Assembly: GCF_004328705.1 (NCBI RefSeq)
Contig: NZ_CP035319.1
Coordinates: 930,001 to 994,000, forward strand
Direction: 5' to 3'
Origin: Rhodococcus sp. ABRD24
GTDB taxonomy: Bacteria; Actinomycetota; Actinomycetes; Mycobacteriales; Mycobacteriaceae
Length of the DNA stretch: 64,000 bases
Both the position numbers and the translations under genes were made by a program. Below the pieces are notes generated by a model, which searched no databases, was not told where the DNA came from, and saw only the letters and a program-made list of their open reading frames with translations. This document shows, in pieces, positions 17,596 to 26,829 of this stretch. The stretch's first letter is position 1. Each line of letters begins with the position of its first letter.

Positions 17596-17655
17596 CGGGA
17601 AATCGACGTCCTTAGGTCGTTCGTTCGAGAGGGTCGGTGAGTGACGGTGCGGGAC

Positions 17656-18345
17656 TCAGCGCCCGACGCCGTACACGCCTCTCGCTTCGTCGCGGACCAC
17701 CTTGCCGAGGTCGAGTTCGACGACACGGCGGCGCATCGAGTCGACGATGTGGTGGTCGTGCGTTGCCATCAGCACGGTGGTGCCGGTGCGGTTGATTCGC
17801 TCGAGTAGCAGCATGATGTCACCGCTGGTGTCCGGGTCGAGGTTGCCGGTGGGCTCGTCGGCGAGCAGGACCAGCGGGCGGTTGACGAACGCGCGGGCGA
17901 TCGCGACGCGCTGCTGTTCGCCGCCGGACAACTCGGTGGGCATGCGGTCGGCCTTGCCCGACAGTCCGACGAGGTCGAGCACCTCAGGCACCGTCCGCGC
18001 GATCACCGAACGCGGCTTGCCGATCACCTCGAGCGCGAATGCGACATTCTCGGACACCGTCTTGCGCTGCAGCAGGCGAAAGTCCTGGAAAACATAGCCG
18101 ACGCTCTGACGCAGCTTCGGCACCCGGCGACCGGCCAGCTTGTTGACGTGGAAGTCAGCGACGTAGATGTCACCCGAGGTGGGCGTGTCCTCCTTCAGCA
18201 GGAGTTGCATGAAGGTGCTCTTCCCCGAGCCCGAGGGCCCGATCAGGAAGACGAACTCACCCTTGTCGACCTCGACGCTCACCTTGTCCAGGGCGGGCCT
18301 GGTGGAGGCCTTGTAGAACTTGGAGACATCCTTGACGCTGATCAC
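17656..18345 (-). CDS. ftsE: Cell division ATP-binding protein FtsE
   Basis: 229 residues, an ABC ATPase. Walker A is GPSGSGKS at 36-43, the Q-loop region [11 protein letters not shown], the signature [14 protein letters not shown] and Walker [16 protein letters not shown], with the switch His in [10 protein letters not shown]. It powers FtsX at the division septum. It follows the small membrane gene by 65 bp. Start ATG 18345. Confidence 0.96.
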   Translation of the reverse strand: MISVKDVSKFYKASTRPALDKVSVEVDKGEFVFLIGPSGSGKSTFMQLLLKEDTPTSGDIYVADFHVNKLAGRRVPKLRQSVGYVFQDFRLLQRKTVSENVAFALEVIGKPRSVIARTVPEVLDLVGLSGKADRMPTELSGGEQQRVAIARAFVNRPLVLLADEPTGNLDPDTSGDIMLLLERINRTGTTVLMATHDHHIVDSMRRRVVELDLGKVVRDEARGVYGVGR

Positions 18346-18410
18346 GGAAAGTCAGTCTAGCCGTTATCGAACAGTGACCTTGGGTAACGGCTCACACCGC
18401 GCGCCGAGAC

Positions 18411-18893
18411 TCAGCCGCCGGGGACCGACAGCGTCGTGGTCACATCCGCAGACGGGTTCTGGTTCGGTTCCCTGGACTCCGCCGGAGTCTGCGACCGTGT
18501 AGTCCGCGATGTAGCCGAACCGGGCGTCGTCGTCTCACGGCCGGGCGTCGTGGTGCCCGGCGGCGTCGCCGGCGGCTGGCTGGTTCGGCCGCTCTCCGAC
18601 GGTGTGGAAGACGCCTCCGACGACGGCGTCGCGGTCTGGGTCGACGTTTGTGTGCTCGTCGAGGGCTCGGGTGGCGTCTTCTTCGGCGCCGGTGCGTCGT
18701 CCTTGGGCCGCTCGACGTTGACGGAACTCGTGGCGTCCTTCAAGTTCTGGGCGTCCTCGACAAGTTGGGCGTTGAGGACCGCGAGTGCCAGCCACAGCAC
18801 GCACATGAACAGCGTCGTGGTGCGCATCCGGCCACCGAACAGCTTGCGCGGGATCCGCCGCCACAGCACCGCGAGCTTCTCCTGCGGGCTCAC
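18411..18893 (-). CDS. Single-pass membrane protein with Pro/Ser/Thr-rich outer tail (Rv3103c-like by position)
   Basis: 160 residues. A short basic cytoplasmic part (SPQEKLAVLWRRIPRKLFGGR) is followed by one helix (TTTLFMCVLWLALAVLNAQL) and about 100 low-complexity extracytoplasmic residues rich in P, S and T (for example PKKTPPEPSTSTQTSTQ). GTG 18893 overlaps the mscS stop (GTGA), which fixes the start; longer versions of this frame run over mscS and are spurious. The corresponding M. tuberculosis gene lies between mscS-like Rv3104c and ftsE. Function is unknown; the position suggests a link to division or wall stress. Confidence 0.8.
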   Translation of the reverse strand: MSPQEKLAVLWRRIPRKLFGGRMRTTTLFMCVLWLALAVLNAQLVEDAQNLKDATSSVNVERPKDDAPAPKKTPPEPSTSTQTSTQTATPSSEASSTPSESGRTSQPPATPPGTTTPGRETTTPGSATSRTTRSQTPAESREPNQNPSADVTTTLSVPGG

Positions 18894-19789
18894 TGTGCCT
18901 CCCCCACGACCGCGTCGTTCTCGAGCTCGGCAGCGACGGTGATGCCGGCGCGGCGCAGCGCCGTGACCACCCGCACGCGAAGCGCACGGCCGACCTGAAA
19001 CTGCTTTCCGGGCAGTGTGCGCGCCACCATCCGGATGCTCACCTGATCGACCTCGAGACTCTCGACGCCCATCACGGAAGGCGTATCGAGCAGCAGCGGC
19101 CGTAGCCCCGTGTCCGCATACGCATCGACTCCTACCCGGTGGAGGATGTCGTTGACGCGGTTGATGTCCGCGGTGGCCGGGATCGGCACGTCCACGACCG
19201 CGCGAGCCCAGTCCTTGGACAGGTTGACGGCCTTGACGATCTGCCCGTTCGGCACGGTGATGACCTCGCCGTCGGCGTTCCGCATCCTGGTCACTCGGAG
19301 GGTGACGTCCTCGATCACACCCTCGGCGTCGGTGGCCGAGCCGGTGATAGCGATCTGGACAGTGTCGCCGAAGCCGTACTGCCGCTCGGTGATGATGAAG
19401 AAACCCGCGAGAATGTCCTGCACCACGCGCTGCGCACCGAAGCCCAACGCGGCACCGAGAACGGTCGCGGGGGCGACGAGGCCGCCGATGGGCATGTCCA
19501 GCTGCCCGAGGACCTTCATCGTCGCGATGACGTAGATGATCGTGATGACGACCCACGTGATGACCTGCGCGACCGAGTGCCGATGTTTGGTCGCCTCGGA
19601 TCGGACCAGCGCGTCACCCTGCTGGTAGTTGTCGTCGATCCGCTTGGTGATCCGGCCGCCGGCCCAGCCGGCGAACCGCGCCAGGATGAGCGCACCGAGG
19701 ACCGTCAGCGTTATCGGAAGACCGGTGTCGGTCAACCATGTCTTGAACGTATCGGTGGCAGCGAAGGACAGGGCGAACGTCGTCGGCAT
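18890..19789 (-). CDS. MscS-family mechanosensitive channel
   Basis: 299 residues. About three transmembrane helices are followed by the pore-lining segment ATVLGAALGFGAQRVVQDILAG with the Gly/Ala pattern of MscS TM3, then the beta domain with YGFGDTVQI and VITVPNGQIVKAVNLS. These channels open when membrane tension rises on hypo-osmotic shock. It sits five bases downstream of prfB, with the next gene overlapping by four, so the block is one transcription unit. Rv3104c occupies the same place in M. tuberculosis. Confidence 0.9.
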   Translation of the reverse strand: MPTTFALSFAATDTFKTWLTDTGLPITLTVLGALILARFAGWAGGRITKRIDDNYQQGDALVRSEATKHRHSVAQVITWVVITIIYVIATMKVLGQLDMPIGGLVAPATVLGAALGFGAQRVVQDILAGFFIITERQYGFGDTVQIAITGSATDAEGVIEDVTLRVTRMRNADGEVITVPNGQIVKAVNLSKDWARAVVDVPIPATADINRVNDILHRVGVDAYADTGLRPLLLDTPSVMGVESLEVDQVSIRMVARTLPGKQFQVGRALRVRVVTALRRAGITVAAELENDAVVGEAQ

Positions 19790-19794
19790 ACGGC

Positions 19795-20898
19795 TCAGGC
19801 CTGGGTTTCGCTCATCCGCCAGCGGATGCCGGCCTCGAGGAAGCCGTCGATCTCACCGTCCAGAACCGATGAAGGGTTGTTGACCTCGAACTCGGTGCGC
19901 AGGTCCTTGACCATCTGATAAGGGTGCAGCACATACGAGCGCATCTGGTTTCCCCACGAGCTACCGCCGTCGCCCTTGAGCGCATCCATCTCGGCGCGCT
20001 CTTCCTTGCGCTTGACCTCGAGCAGCTTGGCCTGCAACACACGCATCGCGGACACCTTGTTCTGCAGCTGCGACTTCTCGTTCTGACACGTCACGACGAT
20101 GCCGGTGGGGATGTGTGTCAGGCGCACCGCGGAGTCGGTGGTGTTGACCGACTGGCCGCCGGGGCCGGACGAGCGGTACACATCGACCCGGACGTCGTTC
20201 TCATCGACATCGATGTGGTCGGTGGTCTCGACCACCGGCAGCACCTCGACCTCGGCGAACGAGGTCTGGCGACGGCCCTGGTTGTCGAACGGGCTGATGC
20301 GCACGAGGCGGTGGGTTCCCATCTCGACGGACAGGGTGCCGTAGCTGTAGGGCGCCTTGACCGCGAACGTCGCACTCTTGATGCCGGCCTCTTCGGCGTA
20401 GGAGGTGTCGTACACCTCGACGCCGTAACCGCGCTTCTCCGCCCAGCGGATGTACATGCGCATCAGCATCTCGGCCCAATCCGCGGCGTCGATGCCGCCG
20501 GCGCCGGCACGGATGTTGACGAGCGCATCACGCTGGTCGTACTCGCCGGAGAGCATCGTCTTGACTTCCATCGCCTCGATATCGGCGCGGAGCAACGCGC
20601 GCTCGGCGTGGACGTCGGCGACCGCGTCGGCGCCCTCCTCCTCGGCAAGCTCGTACAGCACCGACATATCATCGAGGCGGCTGCGCAGACCTTCGACGCG
20701 GCGCAGCTCGGCTTGGGCGTGCGACAGCTGGCTCGTCACCTTCTGCGCGTGCTCCTGGTCATTCCAGAGCTCGGGGTCAGCGGCCTGATGCTCGAGCTCG
20801 TCGATCCGGCGGCGCAGCTCCTCGACGTCGAGAACCTTCTCGACGGTCGTCAGAGTGGTGTCGAGCTCGGCCAGGTCAGCAGAAACATCAGGATGCAC
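19795..20898 (-). CDS. prfB: Peptide chain release factor 2
   Basis: 367 residues. RF2 recognises UAA and UGA. The tripeptide SPF (in [15 protein letters not shown]) is the RF2-specific stop-codon reader, and GGQ ([20 protein letters not shown]) catalyses peptide release. The frame is continuous from GTG 20898 ([16 protein letters not shown]), so the programmed +1 frameshift used by E. coli prfB is absent, which is normal for actinobacteria. The open frame further upstream to 21048 has no ribosome binding site and is not used. First gene of the block leading to smpB. Confidence 0.96.
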   Translation of the reverse strand: MHPDVSADLAELDTTLTTVEKVLDVEELRRRIDELEHQAADPELWNDQEHAQKVTSQLSHAQAELRRVEGLRSRLDDMSVLYELAEEEGADAVADVHAERALLRADIEAMEVKTMLSGEYDQRDALVNIRAGAGGIDAADWAEMLMRMYIRWAEKRGYGVEVYDTSYAEEAGIKSATFAVKAPYSYGTLSVEMGTHRLVRISPFDNQGRRQTSFAEVEVLPVVETTDHIDVDENDVRVDVYRSSGPGGQSVNTTDSAVRLTHIPTGIVVTCQNEKSQLQNKVSAMRVLQAKLLEVKRKEERAEMDALKGDGGSSWGNQMRSYVLHPYQMVKDLRTEFEVNNPSSVLDGEIDGFLEAGIRWRMSETQA

Positions 20899-21186
20899 AG
20901 TTATCCAGGCTACCGGGTCCGCAGCAGGAAGCTGCCGCAGGAGATGCGTGGCGCCGACGACTGTGCTCGCAGCCGCCTCCACCACATGTTCCATCGCCCC
21001 GGCCGACACGAACCCTCCGGTTCGATCCGAATCCACTCTCACACCCATATTCGGCGAGTTCCATTGAACACAGGCTGTTGATTTGTCGACTTCAAACAGT
21101 CGATTGCGTGAATCTGGCGAATATGCAACACTGACCGCACCGTGGCCTGGGTCACAAGCCCGTATCTAACGTTCGAAAGGTCTCCC

Positions 21187-21378
21187 GTGGCCGAACAGAC
21201 ACTCTTCTTCGAGAACGAGATGGGTCCGCATCCCGTGGCCACCACCCATCTCGCGCCCGCAGCGGGAACGTCCGAGGCGCCGCGAACAGCAAGCACCACG
21301 ATCACCGGCCCGAAGGTCCTCACCGTCGGCCGCACCGATAGGCACCGACGCCCAACCGACAGTCAGGAAGTCAGATGA
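21187..21378 (+). pseudogene. Internally deleted relic of a DUF3830 gene, in front of the ABC importer operon
   Basis: From GTG 21187 (ribosome binding site GAAAGG) it reads AEQTLFFENEMGPHPVATTH, close to the start of the intact DUF3830 protein at 26829 (TEQKLFFEYENGPRAIATMH). After about ten more residues it jumps to TTITGPKVLTVGRTD, matching the C terminus RITGLKKLTIGRID. About 100 central residues are missing, and one base is lost at the stop codon (GATAGG against GACTAG), so the frame runs on to TGA 21378. That stop overlaps the start of the solute-binding-protein gene (ATGA). It probably marks a former first gene of this operon. It may still be translated as a leader. Confidence 0.72.
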
Positions 21379-22430
21379 AACGTCGCTTCGCACTCACCGC
21401 AATCGCGCTCTCCCTGAGCGCTGCCGCCGCCTTGACAATGACCGCATGCACGCCGGGGACGTCGTCCGCGACCGAACTCGTCGTCACCACGTTCGGCGGC
21501 GAGTGGCAGAAGAACTTCACCGATGCCGTGGTGAAGCCGTTCGAGAAAGAGAACAACGTCACAATCAAGCAAGTGACGCTGTACAGCTCCGACGCACTCG
21601 CCCAGCTGCAGGCCCAGAAGTCGAGTCCGCAGATGGATGTCGTCTTCTTCTCCGGAGGCCAGGAGGTGGTGGCGGCGAAGGACGGGCTGCTCGCGCCCAT
21701 CGACCCGTCGGCGCTGACCAACGCGCCCGACCTGATCTCGCAGGCGAGCACCGGTCTGGCGGGTGGACAGGGACCGGTGGTCCAGATCACCCCGATGGGG
21801 CTGCTCTACCGCACTGACAAGATCAGCGAGCCCACCTCGTGGAATGACGCCTTCAACCCCGACTACCGGCAGCACGTTGCCTTCACGGACCTGTCGAACA
21901 GCTACGGCACCCTCGGAATGTTGATGATCAACAGCACCCGCGGCGGGACGATCGACAACGTCACCCCCGGTATCGACGCGATCGGTCAGTCGGCCCGCGC
22001 CGGCGACGCCATCATCACCAAGACGTCGTCCGATCTCCAGCAGGCGTTCGCGGCCCGCGACATCTGGCTGGCCCCGTACTCGCAGGACTACGCCGAGACG
22101 CTGCGCAAGGCCGGTCAGCCTGTCGGCTTCACCATGCCGCGTGAGGGCACTACCGGTTCGTACATCACCGCCAACGCCGTTGCCGGCCGCCCCAACACCG
22201 ACCTCGCCACCAAGTTCATCGACTACGCGCTGAGCGCCGGCGCCCAGGAGAAGTTCGTCACCGGCATGGCCTACTCACCGGTGAACACGAAGGCAGTCGT
22301 TCCCGCTGACATGCAGTCCAAGATCCTGTCAGGCCCGACGCTGGAGAAGCTGGTCCGGTTCGATCCGGCGCTGATCACCGGAAACTCGGCGGCGTGGCAG
22401 AACCAGTGGCAGGAACAGATCGCACGATGA
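21375..22430 (+). CDS. ABC importer solute-binding lipoprotein (polyamine/PotD-like)
   Basis: 351 residues. A lipoprotein signal precedes Cys25 (LTMTAC). The mature protein has the group 1 extracellular binding fold of spermidine/putrescine and related importers (LVVTTFGGEWQKNF, YSPVNTKAVVPADM near the end). It binds substrate outside the membrane for the two permeases and the ATPase downstream, each overlapping the next by one to four bases. The actual ligand is not certain: spermidine, putrescine, an opine or a modified amino acid are possible. The neighbouring aldehyde dehydrogenase and PuuD-like gene favour an amine. Confidence 0.85.
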   Translation: MKRRFALTAIALSLSAAAALTMTACTPGTSSATELVVTTFGGEWQKNFTDAVVKPFEKENNVTIKQVTLYSSDALAQLQAQKSSPQMDVVFFSGGQEVVAAKDGLLAPIDPSALTNAPDLISQASTGLAGGQGPVVQITPMGLLYRTDKISEPTSWNDAFNPDYRQHVAFTDLSNSYGTLGMLMINSTRGGTIDNVTPGIDAIGQSARAGDAIITKTSSDLQQAFAARDIWLAPYSQDYAETLRKAGQPVGFTMPREGTTGSYITANAVAGRPNTDLATKFIDYALSAGAQEKFVTGMAYSPVNTKAVVPADMQSKILSGPTLEKLVRFDPALITGNSAAWQNQWQEQIAR

Positions 22431-23254
22431 GGAAGCGCTCCGCCGAACCCTGGCTGTTGGTGCTGCCGCTGGTTGCGTTGCTTCTGATCGCATTCGTGAT
22501 CCCCGTCGCCAGAACACTTCTGGCCAGTTTCACCACTGATTCCGCCGGGTTCACCCTCAGCAACTTCACCAGGTTCTTCGGGTCGTCGGTCTCGCTCGGC
22601 GCGTCGGAGCGATCTCTCCGGATGGCCTTCATCCAGACGATCGTCTCCGTCGTGATCGCGGTACCGCTCGCGTACATCATGGCCGGGCTCTCCGCGAAAG
22701 CGCGGGCCTTCATGATGATCGCGACGATCCTTCCGCTGATGACGAGTGTCGTCATCCGGACGTTCGGCTGGGTCATCCTCATGGGGCCGTCCGGCCCGCT
22801 GGCGAAGATTCCGGGTTTCCTGGAACTGAGTCAGGCTCGCCAGGGCCTGTTGGGAACCGAGCTCGGAGTGAACATCGCGATGGTCCAGGTACTGGTGCCG
22901 TTCGCCGTCCTCTCCGTTCTCGGTGTCATCAACGGGATCGACGGCCGACTCAGGGAAGCATCCCGAACCATGGGGGCGAGCTTCGTCGGAACCTTTCGCC
23001 ACGTGGTGCTTCCGCTGTCTCTACCGGGCATCGTCTCGGGCGCCACACTGTGCTTCGCACTGTCGATCAGCTCGTTCATCACACCGAACCTCATTGGTGG
23101 AGCTCAGCTTCCGGTTCTCGCCGGATTCATCTACCACGACGCAACGGTCAGCAACGACATCCCGTTCGCCGCGACGCAGGCAGTACTGATCCTGGCAGTC
23201 GTGGTCGTCACGATCGCGGCGACCAATCGAATTGCAAACGCGAGGATGAAATAG
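22427..23254 (+). CDS. ABC importer permease 1 (PotB-like)
   Basis: 275 residues, six predicted membrane helices. The EAA loop is REASRTMGASFVGTFRHVVLPLSLPGIVSG, which contacts the ATPase. ATG 22427 overlaps the binding-protein stop by four bases, so the longer upstream frame is not used. It pairs with the second permease to form the membrane pore of the polyamine-type importer. Confidence 0.9.
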   Translation: MRKRSAEPWLLVLPLVALLLIAFVIPVARTLLASFTTDSAGFTLSNFTRFFGSSVSLGASERSLRMAFIQTIVSVVIAVPLAYIMAGLSAKARAFMMIATILPLMTSVVIRTFGWVILMGPSGPLAKIPGFLELSQARQGLLGTELGVNIAMVQVLVPFAVLSVLGVINGIDGRLREASRTMGASFVGTFRHVVLPLSLPGIVSGATLCFALSISSFITPNLIGGAQLPVLAGFIYHDATVSNDIPFAATQAVLILAVVVVTIAATNRIANARMK

Positions 23255-24054
23255 TGGTTCGTTCAACTCCGCTTCCGTTGAGGATCGCCGGCAAGGTGTT
23301 CCTCGTCCTCATCGCGCTGTTCATGCTGGCCCCACTCGCGGTGGTGGTGGGCGCTGCCTTCAACGCCGACCAGTTCCTCGCCTTCCCTCCCGCAGGCCTC
23401 AGCCTGGAATGGTTCGCGGATGCAGTGGCCGACACCACGTACACGTATCCGTTCCTGTTCAGCCTTCAGGTCGCCCTGATCGCGGCGGTAGGTGCCGCCG
23501 CGATCGGGACGCTGTTCGCCATCGGTATTGCACGGCACAAGGTTCCCGGTTCAGGTGCGCTGCAATCGTTCGCGCTGTCCCCTCTGACGATGCCGAGCAT
23601 CATCTTCGCAATCGGCATCCTCCAGACGGTGTCGCAGTTGCTCGGTGGGTCTGCGGCGTGGATCCTGATGCTCGCGCACGTCGTCGTCACAGTCCCGTAC
23701 GTGGTCCGGACGGTTCTCGGCGTGATCGCCAGGTCGGACGGGTTCACCGAAGAGGCCGTCCGCGTGATGGGTGCCCGCTGGTGGCAGCGCTATTGGCACG
23801 TACTGCTGCCGATGTGCCGCCCCGGCATCATCGCCGGAGGCTTCCTTGCCTTCATCGTTTCCTTCGACGATGCGGTCATCGCGCTGTTCCTGCGGACTCC
23901 ACAGCTCCAAACCCTCCCCCTCGCCATCTACGGGCAGCTCGAGTTCAGCGCATCGCCCACGGTGGCGGCCGTGTCGACTCTGTCGATGGCCCTCACAGCG
24001 GTCTCAATTCTGGCGATCGAGAAGATCGTCGGGCTCGGAAAGGTCTTCAGCTAA
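23254..24054 (+). CDS. ABC importer permease 2 (PotC-like)
   Basis: 266 residues, six predicted helices. The EAA loop is EEAVRVMGARWWQRYWHVLLP followed by MCRPGIIAGG. GTG 23254 shares one base with the preceding stop (TAGTG), fixing the start. FLAFIVSFDDAVIALFL is characteristic of PotC-type permeases. Operon gene three of the importer. Confidence 0.9.
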   Translation: MVRSTPLPLRIAGKVFLVLIALFMLAPLAVVVGAAFNADQFLAFPPAGLSLEWFADAVADTTYTYPFLFSLQVALIAAVGAAAIGTLFAIGIARHKVPGSGALQSFALSPLTMPSIIFAIGILQTVSQLLGGSAAWILMLAHVVVTVPYVVRTVLGVIARSDGFTEEAVRVMGARWWQRYWHVLLPMCRPGIIAGGFLAFIVSFDDAVIALFLRTPQLQTLPLAIYGQLEFSASPTVAAVSTLSMALTAVSILAIEKIVGLGKVFS

Positions 24055-25094
24055 TGGCCGATCTCACTATCGCGAACGTCCACAAGACATTCGGGGACGT
24101 GAAGGTACTCAACGGTGTCGACATACACGCGAAGTCCGGCAGCTTCGTGTCCCTGCTCGGCTCGAGTGGCTGCGGGAAGTCGACGCTCCTGCGCTGCATC
24201 GCGGGTCTCGAAACCGTCGACACCGGATCCATCTCGGTCGGCGGAGAGGACGTCACCGACATTGCGCCGGAGGAGCGTCGGCTGAGCATGATGTTCCAGA
24301 GCTATGCGCTGCTTCCGCATATGAGTGTGCTCGAGAACGTCCGCTTTCCGTTGCGAATGCGCGGAAAGACCTACGGAAACCGGGCTGCACAGCGAGATCT
24401 CGCCGTTCGCGCACTCGAACAGGTCCAGATGGATCATCTGGCTTCGCGGATGCCCCGGCAGCTGTCCGGCGGCCAGCAGCAACGCGTTGCGCTGGCCCGC
24501 GCAATCGTAGGCGGCCCGCGGCTGATCCTGCTCGACGAACCACTGTCGAATCTCGATGCGCGCCTGCGGGAGGACATGCAGGTGGAACTCGTGTCGCTGC
24601 AGCGAAGTCTGGGCGTGACCACGGTCTTCGTCACGCACGATCAGGACGAAGCCCTGAGCATGTCCGACCAGGTCGTCCTGATGCAGGGCGGCGTGGTCGA
24701 GCAGTCCGGCACCCCGGAGGACCTGTATTCGAACCCGGCCACCAGGTTCGCCGCCGACTTCCTCGGAGCGGCGAACCTGCTCGATGTCACTGCGGCGCCC
24801 GGCAAGCAGGCCGCGGTAGGTTCCGCGACAGTGCCGTCGCCGGAGGATTTCGACGGCGAGGCACTGCTCATGGTCCGCCAGGAAGACATTCGGGTCAACG
24901 CACCGGATGGCTGCGACGCGCATCTGACTGCGGTCGTCACATCACGAGTCTTCCGGGGAAGTGAACTACTCCTGGTTCTCGATGCTGCAGGACAGGAGAT
25001 TCGAGTCGTCACCTCGACGTCGACCCTCGTGTATCCGGACAGCGAAGTGACGGTTTCCTGGACTAGCGAGCAAAGCCGGATCCTCACGAAGTAA
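24054..25094 (+). CDS. ABC importer ATPase (PotA-like)
   Basis: 346 residues. Walker A is GSSGCGKS at 36-43, the Q-loop MMFQSYALLPHM, the signature LSGGQQQRVALARAI, Walker B LILLDEPLSNLDA and switch VFVTHDQDEA. The last 90 or so residues form a TOBE-type regulatory domain (LLMVRQEDIRV). ATG 24054 shares one base with the previous stop (TAATG). It energises uptake through the two permeases. Confidence 0.92.
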   Translation: MADLTIANVHKTFGDVKVLNGVDIHAKSGSFVSLLGSSGCGKSTLLRCIAGLETVDTGSISVGGEDVTDIAPEERRLSMMFQSYALLPHMSVLENVRFPLRMRGKTYGNRAAQRDLAVRALEQVQMDHLASRMPRQLSGGQQQRVALARAIVGGPRLILLDEPLSNLDARLREDMQVELVSLQRSLGVTTVFVTHDQDEALSMSDQVVLMQGGVVEQSGTPEDLYSNPATRFAADFLGAANLLDVTAAPGKQAAVGSATVPSPEDFDGEALLMVRQEDIRVNAPDGCDAHLTAVVTSRVFRGSELLLVLDAAGQEIRVVTSTSTLVYPDSEVTVSWTSEQSRILTK

Positions 25095-25160
25095 CAGCGG
25101 CGAAGTGGCTACACTGTGTAATTCTCTTCCCGCACAAAAATTCTCACGCGAAGGCAGACA

Positions 25161-26156
25161 ATGAGTCAGAAGGGCAACGACACGGACGACACCGATCGAT
25201 TGATTGCGAGCGCGCTTCAGGTCAACGGGCGCGCCTCCTGGGAGGCCATCAGTCGCGTCATCGATCTGCCCTCGCGCACTGTCATGCGACGTGGACAGCA
25301 CCTTCTCGACACGAGGTGTGTGCGGGTGTCAACCTACGTCGACGCGAGCAAGCTGTTACATGCGCGGGGCGTGCTCATTCGCCTCGAGACCGAGATGCAC
25401 CGGGTGGCCGAGGTTGCTCGCAGTGTCGCTGCCCTCCCAGGCGCCTCCTCGGTGTCCGTCCTCGAGGGCTCGGGCGACATTGCCGCACTGGTCCTCGTGG
25501 AGAACGCCGAAGCCCATCAAGCGCTGTTGCTGCAGACTCTCCCGGCGATTCCCGGCCTGCTGTCCTTCGAGGTCAGCACGGTTCTGCGGTCCTACTTGAT
25601 GGGGCTGGACTGGCACGCCGGCATTCTGCCGGCGGAGCAGGTCGAGGCACTTCGCAAGTCCGCGCCCTGGCACGCGCCGTCCGTGACCTCCACACCAGTG
25701 GTCCTCGATGCGGTCGACCAGAATCTCATCGACCAGCTGAGCAACGACGGCCGGGCCACGATCTCGATGCTCGCCCAGGATGCCGGGATCAACGCGCAGA
25801 CGGTACGCCGTCGACTCGATGCGCTGTTCGGCGTCGGGGTTCTCAGGGTGCGTACCGAGGTTGCACCCTCGTTCTTCGGGGTCAAGGTCGAGGCGATGCT
25901 GTGGCTGCATATCCGGGGCGGTGACGTCGAGAGCATCGGCACGGCGCTGGCCAACCATCCGTCCGTTCGCTACTGCGCCGCGCTCACCGGCCATGCCGGT
26001 CTGCTGGTCGACGGCCTGTTCAAAGACGAGGAAGCGTTGTTCGACTTCCAGAACGGCGTCATCGGATCCCTGGCGTCCGTGGAGATTGCCGAATCGCGGG
26101 TCGTCCTCAAGGCAGTTCGCCGCGGCCCGCTGTCCGTCGACGACATCGTGGCCTGA
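25161..26156 (+). CDS. Lrp/AsnC-family regulator with two tandem units
   Basis: 331 residues built as a duplication: helix-turn-helix (residues 10-60, WEAISRVIDLPSRTVMRRG), a ligand-sensing half, then a second helix-turn-helix (about 188-235, TISMLAQDAGINAQTVRRRL) and a second sensing domain. Lrp/AsnC proteins bind amino acids and control their catabolism or transport. It lies 66 bp downstream of the importer ATPase and is convergent with the DUF3830-PuuD-aldehyde dehydrogenase operon, so it is the natural candidate regulator of both. ATG 25161 lies ten bases after GAAGG. Confidence 0.86.
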   Translation: MSQKGNDTDDTDRLIASALQVNGRASWEAISRVIDLPSRTVMRRGQHLLDTRCVRVSTYVDASKLLHARGVLIRLETEMHRVAEVARSVAALPGASSVSVLEGSGDIAALVLVENAEAHQALLLQTLPAIPGLLSFEVSTVLRSYLMGLDWHAGILPAEQVEALRKSAPWHAPSVTSTPVVLDAVDQNLIDQLSNDGRATISMLAQDAGINAQTVRRRLDALFGVGVLRVRTEVAPSFFGVKVEAMLWLHIRGGDVESIGTALANHPSVRYCAALTGHAGLLVDGLFKDEEALFDFQNGVIGSLASVEIAESRVVLKAVRRGPLSVDDIVA

Positions 26157-26178
26157 TACCCGCTCCAATCGACCAAGG

Positions 26179-26217
26179 AGTTTCGCCGCACCACACGAGA
26201 TGTGGTGCGGCGAAACT
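26179..26217. terminator. Hairpin after the Lrp gene
   Basis: A perfect 17-bp stem (26179-26195 with 26201-26217, loop CGAGA) lies 22 bp after the Lrp stop. It has no T-run and probably acts as a terminator for the plus-strand operon. Confidence 0.75.
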
Positions 26218-26296
26218 CGTCGGTGGCAGCAAGGGCAGACACGGTCCGTCTCCTACCGTGCGTGCAGCGTCGACGCATCCGCCCTGAACCAAACAA

Positions 26297-26346
26297 GAAC
26301 GGGACCCTGCCCGCCGGCGTCGTCGGCAGCGGGCAGGGTCCCGTTC
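26297..26346. terminator. Hairpin after the DUF3830 gene
   Basis: A perfect 18-bp stem (26297-26314 with 26329-26346) starts ten bases beyond the stop of the minus-strand DUF3830 gene. Together with the hairpin at 26179 it separates the two convergent operons. The bases between them (26218-26296) hold nothing I recognise. Confidence 0.78.
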
Positions 26347-26355
26347 GTCGTGGTG

Positions 26356-26829
26356 CTAGTCGATTCGACCGATGGTGAGCTTCTTGAGGCCGGTGATGCG
26401 GATGTCCGCGGAGGCCTTCGCGAAGTCGGCGAGACCCTCGGTGACAGTGGCGAACACGTTGACCGGAGTCCATCCGAGCGGGCCGAACGTGCGCACGCCG
26501 GGGGCGTAGCAGACACCGACCTCGTACCACTCGAACGGCAGACCGCCCATCTGCATCGGACGCTGGTAGTACCAGAGCACGTCGCCGACGCCCGGGATGA
26601 CCTGCTGGTTCTCGAACGGAACCGCCTCGGGATCGAAGTTCTGGGCCTCCTCGGGAAGTCCGGTCATCACCTCTGGGCCGGCGTACATCGCGTGCATCGC
26701 GTCGACGGTCACCGGCTTCGCCAGTGCGTTCCACAGCGCCTCGCACGTCTTCGGCGCGAGGTCGAGGTGCATGGTGGCAATGGCGCGCGGGCCGTTCTCG
26801 TATTCGAAGAAGAGCTTCTGCTCGGTCAC
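26356..26829 (-). CDS. DUF3830 family protein (cyclophilin-like fold)
   Basis: 157 residues. LDLAPKTCEALWNALAKPV, the Glu/Pro-rich middle with VPFENQQVIPGVGDVLWYY and the end GWTPVNVFATVTEGLADFA are characteristic of DUF3830, whose known structures resemble cyclophilin. The biochemical role is unknown. It is the third gene of the aldehyde dehydrogenase-PuuD-DUF3830 operon (GTG 26829 overlaps the PuuD stop by four bases). A deletion relic of a sister copy lies at 21187 in front of the importer, which ties the family to this uptake system. I infer an accessory step in handling the imported compound. Confidence 0.8.
   Translation of the reverse strand: MTEQKLFFEYENGPRAIATMHLDLAPKTCEALWNALAKPVTVDAMHAMYAGPEVMTGLPEEAQNFDPEAVPFENQQVIPGVGDVLWYYQRPMQMGGLPFEWYEVGVCYAPGVRTFGPLGWTPVNVFATVTEGLADFAKASADIRITGLKKLTIGRID

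Noticed and set aside
18894..19556. Upstream extension of the small membrane gene (frame open from 19556)
   Set aside because: It lies fully inside mscS in another frame; the GTGA overlap at 18893 gives a natural start.
20700..20900. Programmed frameshift in prfB
   Set aside because: The frame is continuous from GTG 20898, with no in-frame TGA or slippery CTTTGA near codon 25.
23409..24053. Upstream extension of the ABC ATPase frame
   Set aside because: It overlaps the second permease in another frame; TAATG overlap at 24054 and Walker A spacing fix the start.
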